Shown here in pieces: positions 9,179-15,555 of a DNA stretch of 64,000 nucleotides. The notes beneath the pieces were generated by a model. The model did no database searches. It had not been told where the DNA came from and saw nothing but the letters and a program-made list of their open reading frames with translations. Numbering within the stretch: position 1 is the first letter of the stretch; each line of letters begins with the position of its first letter. Both the position numbers and the translations under genes were made by a program. This DNA is from Parvibaculum sp039973015 (lineage in GTDB: Bacteria; Pseudomonadota; Alphaproteobacteria; Parvibaculales; Parvibaculaceae): contig NZ_JBDWLT010000008.1 in NCBI RefSeq assembly GCF_039973015.1, forward strand, positions 124,001 through 188,000, given 5' to 3'.

Positions 9179-9763
9179 TCAAGAGGCGCTGATTTCCTTT
9201 GAACGCAACAACTCATCCTTTTCCGTCGCGAGCGATACCCGCAACTGGCGGCGCGCGCGCGACAGGAGCGATTCCACCGCTTCCACCGTCACGCCGAGAA
9301 TATCCGCCGCTTCGATATTTCCGAGTCCCTGATAATGCGAGAGCACGATGGCAGCGCGCTGACGCTCGGGCAATTCCTGGAGGGCAGCTTCGACACGGGC
9401 AGCAAGCTCACGTTGCTCGAACTGCCGGTCGGGCCCGGGATCGCCGCTGGCGAGATCGGGCATGTCGTCTATGTCGTCCGTCGGGCGCTTCTTGCGCAAG
9501 CGGTCGAGACAGAGATTGGTGGCAACACGGTAGAGCCATGTGCCGAACTGCGCCTTGCCCGGCTCCCAGCGATCCGCATGGGTCCAGACGCGGATGAAGA
9601 CTTCCTGCGCAACCTCTTCCGCATCCGCCTGATTGCCAAGCATTCGGCGGGCAAGCGCGAGCATGCGCATGAGATGCTTGTCCATCAACGCACGGCAAGC
9701 CGCTTCGTCGCCATTGGCGACGGCGGCTACCAGGTCATCGTCGGACGGTTGCTCCAACCGCAT
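9179..9763 (-). CDS. ECF-type RNA polymerase sigma factor
   Basis: 194 residues from the ATG at 9763. Sigma region 2 includes the segment ADAEEVAQEVFIRVWTHAD and FGTWLYRVATNLCLDRLR. Region 4 includes LPERQRAAIVLSHYQGL and the helix-turn-helix IEAADILGVTVEAVESLLSRAR. A longer frame reaches 9886, but the first 41 residues match nothing in the family, would contain a 9-bp hairpin (9835-9856), and AAGGA precedes the 9763 ATG, so the shorter form is preferred. It would direct transcription in response to an envelope or metal cue, probably including this operon. The target promoter sequence could not be identified with confidence. Confidence 0.85.
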   Translation of the reverse strand: MRLEQPSDDDLVAAVANGDEAACRALMDKHLMRMLALARRMLGNQADAEEVAQEVFIRVWTHADRWEPGKAQFGTWLYRVATNLCLDRLRKKRPTDDIDDMPDLASGDPGPDRQFEQRELAARVEAALQELPERQRAAIVLSHYQGLGNIEAADILGVTVEAVESLLSRARRQLRVSLATEKDELLRSKEISAS

Positions 9764-9834
9764 TTTCCTTGCGTGAGCCGGACCGGGCGGTCCGCTTATT
9801 TTATCCGCAGGAAGACGCCCGGCACCCATGCGAG

Positions 9835-9856
9835 GACGCCGGCCGAAGCCGGCATC
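9835..9856 (-). other. UUCG-loop hairpin between EF-hand and sigma genes
   Basis: On the minus-strand transcript GAUGCCGGC-UUCG-GCCGGCGUC folds into nine consecutive pairs (one G-U) closed by a UUCG tetraloop. No U-tract follows, so it is not a standard terminator. It lies between the EF-hand stop (9895) and the preferred sigma start (9763), where it could set mRNA stability or lower the sigma to EF-hand ratio. Confidence 0.6.
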
Positions 9857-9894
9857 CTGCAGGGTTTCAAGGCGTCGATCCGCCATGAACGAGC

Positions 9895-10626
9895 TTACTC
9901 GGCTTCAGGCGATTTGGCACCACGCCCGTCCGGTCCACCATGATGCGGACGGCCTTCGCCCTTCTCAAGCTTGCCGTCGCCGTTGCGATCGAGGCGATCG
10001 AACATCTTGTCGCCGCCTGCCACGAACTCGGCCCTGGTCACCTGACCATCGCCATCGGCATCGACGCGGCTGAACATATTGCCCTTCTTGCCGCCACGCT
10101 TTTCAGCATGCTTTTCCCTCATCTTTTCGCCAGCGGCCTTCATCTCGTCCTGGGTGAGACCGCCATCGCCGTTCGTGTCGGCGGCAGTGAAGAACTTCTC
10201 CATACGGTCAGCGCGACGGTCGGGAAACTTCTCGCCCTTGCCCATCTCGGCCATGCGGGCATTGGCGGCGGCCTTCATTTCCTCAAGCGTGACCTTGCCA
10301 TCGCCATCGGCGTCGGCCCTGGCAAATCGCTCGGCGGGATCGCCGCGGCGCGACTTGAACTCGTCGCGCATCTTTTCACGCGTCGCAGCCATCTCGTCCT
10401 TGGTCAGAACGCCATCGCCATTCGCGTCCGCCTTGGCGAAACGCTGTTCGCTCGCCGCCTGCATCTCGGCCTTGGAAATGAAGCCGTCGCCATCCTTGTC
10501 CGTCTGTTCGAACAGGCGGGCACCGTGATCGCCCTTGCCGGGACCGGCATGGGAAATGGCCGGCAGGGCAATTGCGAGAGCCAGTGCACCGGCGGTACCA
10601 AGCAGTCCATATCTGAGTTTACGCAT
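9895..10626 (-). CDS. Exported EF-hand calcium-binding repeat protein
   Basis: 243 residues with a signal peptide (about 1-27, ending AISHA). Six canonical EF-hand loops follow: DKDGDGFISKAE, DANGDGVLTKDE, DADGDGKVTLEE, DTNGDGGLTQDE, DADGDGQVTRAE and DRNGDGKLEKGE. All keep the acidic 1, 3 and 5 positions; the first five also end in Glu at position 12. The protein should bind several calcium (or similar) ions in the periplasm. It is the first gene of a unit that continues with ECF sigma, anti-sigma and a Spy/CnrX-like protein. A GAGG ribosome site lies eight bases before the ATG. The leader upstream is long and structured (10674-10767). Confidence 0.85.
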   Translation of the reverse strand: MRKLRYGLLGTAGALALAIALPAISHAGPGKGDHGARLFEQTDKDGDGFISKAEMQAASEQRFAKADANGDGVLTKDEMAATREKMRDEFKSRRGDPAERFARADADGDGKVTLEEMKAAANARMAEMGKGEKFPDRRADRMEKFFTAADTNGDGGLTQDEMKAAGEKMREKHAEKRGGKKGNMFSRVDADGDGQVTRAEFVAGGDKMFDRLDRNGDGKLEKGEGRPHHGGPDGRGAKSPEAE

Positions 10627-10673
10627 CTTAAAATCCTCTTCCTTGGGTTTCCGTACCCCTGGGAAATCGCGTC

Positions 10674-10767
10674 CCGGAGCCGCAGGCGCTATCTGCGGGA
10701 GGGTGCCTGCGGTCTCCGGAACCGGTTCGTCCAGACGGCATATCTCTGCTTCTTGGGGGGCAAGCAG
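10674..10767 (-). promoter_or_regulatory. Structured leader of the EF-hand/sigma operon: two inverted repeats
   Basis: The 220-bp gap upstream of the EF-hand gene holds a long inverted repeat: CCGGAG+CCGCAGGC at 10674-10687 pairs with GCCTGCGG+t+CTCCGG at 10705-10719. That is 14 pairs with a single bulge and a 17-base loop, about 48 bases before the start codon. A second dyad, CTGCTT-N10-AAGCAG, lies at 10746-10767. Further upstream, a GTAACG motif (10787-10792, minus strand) resembles ECF -35 elements such as GTAACC, but no matching -10 is clear. There is no U-tract after either stem. Confidence 0.55.
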
Positions 10768-10846
10768 CGGGGGCCGTCCGGGCGCCCGTTACAAAGACAA
10801 ACGCGCAGGGAGGGCAAATCCGTCGAGAAAATTCAGAAGATTTTTT

Positions 10847-12127
10847 TCAAAGACCGAAGGCAACGGGAAAAGCGCGGCCACGGGCCGTTTTCCAAGCAGG
10901 TTCTCCCATAACCCGCGCCGGCAGGACAAGCTCTCGCGTCGATAGCCCTTCGCGAAGGCGGCCCGTCACCGAAAGAGGGCCATCAAGGGCCGAAGCCTCG
11001 ACCAGCGCAAGTGCGATATTGGCGCCAAGCGCGGGAGAGAAACCGGCCGTCGTCGCTGTGCCGGCAGGGCGTGTGCCGGACAGGACCGTCGAGAGTGTTA
11101 CAGGTTCGAGGCCTTCGGCAACGAGCGCAACGAGGCGGCGGCGAGGCCGCTCACCTATGAGGCGGCGGAGCGCCCTGCCCCCGTTCAAGACCGGCTTGTC
11201 CATGGAGATGGCGGGCGCGGGCCAGAGTTCGAAGGGGGTTGCCGCATCGGAGGACAAGACCGCGGCAAAGGCCGAAAGATAATCGCGGCCCGCGCGCGGC
11301 AAACCCGCTTCGAGGCGTGCGAGTTCGCGCAAGGCGAAGCCCGCGGGCCGCAGACCGTGAGACAAGCCCTTGCCCATCAAGCGGCGCCAGAGATGCGGCG
11401 CATCTTCCGCGTCGGCCCAAAGTTCATAGCCGAGATCGCCGCTTGCTCCGGTGCGGCTTACATAGACGGGCATGCCGCCGATATCCGCCCAGCATGAGGC
11501 GAAGGGCGCGAGCGTTTCGACGTCTCTTACCCCCGCATCACGCAGGCATGCGGCGGATAGCGGCCCCTGAAGCGAGAGCGTGGCGAGCGTCGCACTCACA
11601 TCTTCGATGCGGACACGGAACCCCAAGGCGCTCTCCGTCATCCAGGCGAGATGTGTCTCCTCCGTGACCAGACGATATTCCTCATCGCCGAGACGGAAGA
11701 GAATTCCGTCGCCAAGCACAAGCCCCGCGCCCTCGCAGAATATGACGGGAATGGCGGCATGAACGGCGAGCGAAGAGATATCGCGCGTGACGAGGCGCTG
11801 GAGATAATCGGTGGCGTCGCGCCCTGAAATGCGCGTCTTCACCAGCGGTGAATGATCGGCAAGCACAGCCGCACCGCGCAACGCCCGGTATTCATCGCCG
11901 AGATCGGTCAAGACGTCGGGGACAGTGTATCCGTTCCATTCCGTCCAGCGGTTCGTCCGGCTTTCAGCGGAGATGAGAAGGTGAAGCGGTGTCATATGCA
12001 CAGCGCGCGCAAAAGGCGGCTCGGCGGGCGGCTCCTCGAAAAGCGCGCGATCGACCGGCGTCTGTTCATTGTCGAGATCGACCTGTTCCTGCGCGGCCTC
12101 TTCTCTATGTGCTGTGTCCGGCGTCAT
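10847..12127 (-). CDS. GcvT-like aminomethyltransferase / folate-binding protein
   Basis: 426 residues from the ATG at 12127, which overlaps the upstream stop (ATGA) and has AGGGGG five bases before it. The longer frame to 12214 lies inside the neighbour gene. The GcvT/YgfZ fold is recognisable: WTEWNGYTVPD near the N-terminus, the YLQRLVTRDIS segment, SLQGPLSA, and RTGASGDLGYELWAD, where the glycine-cleavage T protein binds folate. An atypical acidic N-terminal extension of about 60 residues precedes it. No gcvH or gcvP is nearby. Its coupling to two FAD oxidoreductases suggests a folate-linked one-carbon transfer from an oxidised N-methyl substrate, as in dimethylglycine/sarcosine oxidases. 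That is an inference. Confidence 0.7.
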   Translation of the reverse strand: MTPDTAHREEAAQEQVDLDNEQTPVDRALFEEPPAEPPFARAVHMTPLHLLISAESRTNRWTEWNGYTVPDVLTDLGDEYRALRGAAVLADHSPLVKTRISGRDATDYLQRLVTRDISSLAVHAAIPVIFCEGAGLVLGDGILFRLGDEEYRLVTEETHLAWMTESALGFRVRIEDVSATLATLSLQGPLSAACLRDAGVRDVETLAPFASCWADIGGMPVYVSRTGASGDLGYELWADAEDAPHLWRRLMGKGLSHGLRPAGFALRELARLEAGLPRAGRDYLSAFAAVLSSDAATPFELWPAPAISMDKPVLNGGRALRRLIGERPRRRLVALVAEGLEPVTLSTVLSGTRPAGTATTAGFSPALGANIALALVEASALDGPLSVTGRLREGLSTRELVLPARVMGEPAWKTARGRAFPVAFGL

Positions 12128-13698
12128 GTGTTCCCCCTTTCGAGCGCGGCACCGGCCGCAACCCAACCCGGCAAACCGGTGACCCCGCCGCCTGGATGGC
12201 TGCCCGCGCCGCAAAGCCAGAGCCCCGGCAACGGCGTCCGGTAGCGGCTGTAGCCCGGCGCCGGGCGGGAAACCAGAAGGCGGTCGAGACGGATGTCGCC
12301 CTGATGCCAGTCGCCGCCCGCGAGCCCGTATTTCCTCTCGATATCATGTGGTGTCAGAATTTCACCGGCGATCATGGCATCAGCGATCTCCGGCGCATAA
12401 CCGCCAAGCGTGCGGATGACGCGCTGCACGAGCGCCTCGCGATGCGTTTCCCAGCCGCCTTCCATTTCATGCGGGATGTTGTGGACGATGATCGAGATGA
12501 CGTGCTGACCCTCGGGCGCGAGCGATGGGTCGGCAACACTCGGCAGGAGAAGTTCCATCACAGGTTCGAGCGGCAGGTCGCCATTCTGCGCCGCAAGCGA
12601 GGTTTCATCGAGTTCGGCAAGGGAGGGCGCAATGAGAAGCCGCGCGCCATGAAGCTCCGGCGCGAGGCCGGTGAATTGCGGCAAACGGTCGAGCGCGAGA
12701 TTGATCTTTGCAGCCGTACCGCGCGGCGAAAAGTTTCGAAGTTCGTGAATATCGCCCGTCTCGACATGGCGCGCGCCAGCCAGCTCAAGCATGGTCACGC
12801 TTGGCGAGATCGCGGACAGGACAAGGGGCGCCCGGATTTCGACGCCGCTCGAAAGCACGATGCCGGTAGCCTTTCCCTCTTCGACGAGGAAGCGCGAAAC
12901 CTCCGTATCGAGACGGATTTCGCCACCCGATGCGACGATAGCGGCGGCAAGCGCATCGGCAAGCGCGCCCATGCCGCCTGCGGGCAGGCAAGCGCCCTGC
13001 CCCTGCAAGCGCGTTGCCTCACGAAGAATGGCGCGGAAAGATGTGCCCGGCGCATATGGCCCCTCGGCGCCGCCCAGCGTTGCGTCGAAAGCGAGCGCAC
13101 CTTTCAGAAGCGGCGACTCGAACTCGACATCGAGCCGGTCGCCGATGGCTTCGGGCAGAACACGAAGCAGGCTCTGCATTGTGCTGCCGCCCTTCAACAT
13201 TGCCCGCCAGACAGACCGGCGGAGGAAACGCCTGAACGCATCGGGGTCTGCAAGTTCCGGCGGTCGCTCACCCAGAAGCGGCGCGACAAGACCGGCCAGC
13301 GCGCGACGGTGCGCGACATATTCGCGGTAGGCCTCCGCATCTTTCGGCAGTGCCTCGCGAAAGGCGGCGAACTCCTTGCGTGTGCGCGGCAGAAGAAGGT
13401 GCTTTCCATCGCGGTCGAGGGCGACGGTCGCGACGTTGCGCGCGGCGTAGCGCAGGCCATGCCTTGCGAGTTTGAGCTTGCGCTCGATCCGGCGGGGAAA
13501 CCCTTCGAGGAGATGTGCGACGGCGGGGACGCTGTAACCCGGCGTGATTTCGGAGGTGACGGCGGCACCGCCCGTATGCGAGCCCGCCTCAGCGACGAGG
13601 ACGCGCTTTCCCTCGCCTGCCAGACGTGCGGCCGCGACAAGGCCGTTATGACCGCCGCCCACCACAATCGCGTCGAACGCTGCGCTCTCCCAATTCAT
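12124..13698 (-). CDS. PYROXD2 / phytoene-dehydrogenase-like FAD oxidoreductase (second of tandem pair)
   Basis: 524 residues. The N-terminal dinucleotide motif is AIVVGGGHNGLVAAARLA, followed by the EAG...GGAA segment. The C-terminal FAD contact lies near GLWLCGAGSHPGGGVTGLPG, typical of COG1233/PYROXD2 proteins. No carotenoid biosynthesis gene (crtB, crtE) is present, so carotenoid desaturation is unlikely. Start and stop both overlap neighbours by ATGA (13695-13698 and 12124-12127), so the three genes are translated as a coupled unit. It is related to, but clearly diverged from, the upstream copy, so this is an old duplication rather than a recent one. Substrate unknown. Confidence 0.75.
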   Translation of the reverse strand: MNWESAAFDAIVVGGGHNGLVAAARLAGEGKRVLVAEAGSHTGGAAVTSEITPGYSVPAVAHLLEGFPRRIERKLKLARHGLRYAARNVATVALDRDGKHLLLPRTRKEFAAFREALPKDAEAYREYVAHRRALAGLVAPLLGERPPELADPDAFRRFLRRSVWRAMLKGGSTMQSLLRVLPEAIGDRLDVEFESPLLKGALAFDATLGGAEGPYAPGTSFRAILREATRLQGQGACLPAGGMGALADALAAAIVASGGEIRLDTEVSRFLVEEGKATGIVLSSGVEIRAPLVLSAISPSVTMLELAGARHVETGDIHELRNFSPRGTAAKINLALDRLPQFTGLAPELHGARLLIAPSLAELDETSLAAQNGDLPLEPVMELLLPSVADPSLAPEGQHVISIIVHNIPHEMEGGWETHREALVQRVIRTLGGYAPEIADAMIAGEILTPHDIERKYGLAGGDWHQGDIRLDRLLVSRPAPGYSRYRTPLPGLWLCGAGSHPGGGVTGLPGWVAAGAALERGNT

Positions 13699-15299
13699 GA
13701 GCGGCCCCCCTTACGCCGGGCGGCAAGAAGTGCCGAGGCGGCATTGGCGCCTGCCCCGCCCATGACCAGCGGCCCCGGATGGGCGCTCGGCGAACAGAGA
13801 TAGAAATTACGCAACGGCGTTTCCGCTCCTCCCATGCCGGGGAACGGGCGGTTCGAGAAAAGCTGATCGAGCGTCGTCTCACCATAGGAGAAATCGCCAC
13901 CCGTGAGGCCGATCTCGTTTTCGATATCGTCCGGCAGCAGAACCTCGAACGCGACGACATGTTTTTCCATGCCGGGGCTGACTTCGGCGAGGCGCGCCAT
14001 GACATGATCGCCCAGCACCTTGCGCCGCTCCGCCGACCACGGGCCTTCATGCAAAACTTCGGGCACATATTGAACGAGGGCGGAAAGCACATGGCCGCCC
14101 TGCGGCGCGAGGGAGGAATCGAGAAAGGACGGGATGAATACATCGATCAACGGATTGCGCGGCGGCATGCGCTCGCGCCAATCGTCATAAGCACGCTGCA
14201 TGGCCGGAATTTCGGCGGCAAGGCGCAAGCCTCCGCCAAGCGAGGGACAGCCTTCCGGCAGACCGGGGAAATCCGGCGCGGCATCGAGCGCGATATTGAC
14301 CTTGGCTGCAACGCCGCGCATGCGTACACGGCCCACGCGCTCCACCAGTCCCTCCGGCAGATCCTTCCACTGGAAGAGGCTGAGGAAACTCCGCTTCACG
14401 TCGAGACCGGAGAGGACCGCATCGGCGCCGATTTCCTCGCCATTCGCCAGAACGACGCCCTGGACCTTGCGGTCCTTGATGCGGATATCGGTCACTTCCG
14501 CTTCCATGCGGAGCTGACCACCTGCGGCAAGGATGACCGAGCGCAAGGCGGAAACGAGCGCGGCCGGACCGCCGACGGGCATCAATGTTTCGGGCGCGCC
14601 GCCCATTGCATCGCCTGCCGTTTCCAGCCAGGGGAGAACGAGGCGCGCGGCGCTGGTCGGCGAACAGGGACCGAGAGTGGCTCCCATCATGGCGGCGGCG
14701 GCCAGATGCGCCTTCACATGCGGGCTCTCGAAATAGCTGTCGAGGAATTCAGATGCGGGGAGCGTCCCGAGGCGGAGCATGTCGTGAAGATCGGCGGGCG
14801 CCATCGCGGAGATCCGGTCCGCCAGCGCAAGACGGGCGCGCAAACCGGCAAAGAGCCCCTTGCCCCGGGGGCGGGCAGGCCCGGCGAGCAACGGAGCGAG
14901 GACGCGCGCGGCGCGCAGCATGTCGCGGCGATAGCGCGTGAAGGCATCGGCATCGACGCGGGAGAAGCGCGCGATTTCGCTGCGATGAACCACCCCGTCA
15001 CGGTAGCTCGCGTGATATTCACCGCCGGGGAAGCAGGTGACGCCGCCCTCCGCACGGATGAAGCGAAGACCATGACACGGCAGATCGAGATCGGCGGCGA
15101 TGCGCGGCGGCAAACCGCCGCTGCCGAGCGTGAAACGGGGGAGACGATAGCCGGGCGCGACCTCATGCTCGCAAGCGATGCCGCCCGGCGCCGAGGCGCG
15201 ATCGAGCACAAGAACGGAGAGCCCCGCCCGCGCCAGACAGGCGGCAGCGACGAGCCCGTTGAGCCCGGCTCCAATCACGATCGCATCGTGACGCTCCAT
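13695..15299 (-). CDS. PYROXD2 / phytoene-dehydrogenase-like FAD oxidoreductase (first of tandem pair)
   Basis: 534 residues from the ATG at 15299 (a GTG at 15320 in frame is possible; GGGGG lies three bases before the ATG). The N-terminal motif is AIVIGAGLNGLVAAACLA with DRASAPGGIA; the C-terminal segment is NFYLCSPSAHPGPLVMGGAGANAA. Same family as the gene that follows. It heads a three-gene coupled operon ending in a GcvT-like gene. Two paralogous flavoproteins of this family in tandem could form a heteromer or catalyse successive oxidations; the sequence does not decide. Family is confident; reaction is not. Confidence 0.75.
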   Translation of the reverse strand: MERHDAIVIGAGLNGLVAAACLARAGLSVLVLDRASAPGGIACEHEVAPGYRLPRFTLGSGGLPPRIAADLDLPCHGLRFIRAEGGVTCFPGGEYHASYRDGVVHRSEIARFSRVDADAFTRYRRDMLRAARVLAPLLAGPARPRGKGLFAGLRARLALADRISAMAPADLHDMLRLGTLPASEFLDSYFESPHVKAHLAAAAMMGATLGPCSPTSAARLVLPWLETAGDAMGGAPETLMPVGGPAALVSALRSVILAAGGQLRMEAEVTDIRIKDRKVQGVVLANGEEIGADAVLSGLDVKRSFLSLFQWKDLPEGLVERVGRVRMRGVAAKVNIALDAAPDFPGLPEGCPSLGGGLRLAAEIPAMQRAYDDWRERMPPRNPLIDVFIPSFLDSSLAPQGGHVLSALVQYVPEVLHEGPWSAERRKVLGDHVMARLAEVSPGMEKHVVAFEVLLPDDIENEIGLTGGDFSYGETTLDQLFSNRPFPGMGGAETPLRNFYLCSPSAHPGPLVMGGAGANAASALLAARRKGGRS

Positions 15300-15450
15300 G
15301 CGCCCCCAACTCCACAACACCTGCCCGGCATGGGACGGTCCCGAAGGATGCCTTCGGCTTTACCTACCCGAAACGTGCCGTTTTGACACGTCCGATACCA
15401 GACAGCGCCTGCCGAAAAAGGAAAACGGCCGACGGGTTAACCAAGAATGT

Positions 15451-15512
15451 CCGGGGATTGCCTTGCTTGCGGCGCGACAACGCCAAACAGCGTTAACGCG
15501 CCGATACCCCGG
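15451..15512. other. Nested inverted repeat between glnE and the FAD oxidoreductase operon
   Basis: The 256-bp gap holds an inner hairpin: GGCGCG-ac-AACGC at 15471-15483, a six-base loop, and GCGTT-aa-CGCGCC at 15490-15502. It is enclosed by a second pair, CCGGGG at 15451-15456 and CCCCGG at 15507-15512. Neither strand has a T-tract beside it. It may end glnE transcription in a Rho-dependent way or act as an operator upstream of the FAD operon. Nothing else recognisable is in the gap, apart from a TTAA or two. Confidence 0.5.
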
Positions 15513-15555
15513 CCAGTACCCGGCAGGTGCAAGAGTTCAGCCAGGGAACGGGAGG

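Noticed and set aside
10787..10846. ECF promoter for the EF-hand/sigma operon
   Set aside because: A GTAACG motif resembles an ECF -35, but no matching -10 lies at the proper distance; kept only as a remark.
12124..15299. Carotenoid biosynthesis genes (crtI type)
   Set aside because: The two proteins belong to the same wide superfamily, but no crtB, crtE or crtY is present and the operon partner is a GcvT-like protein.
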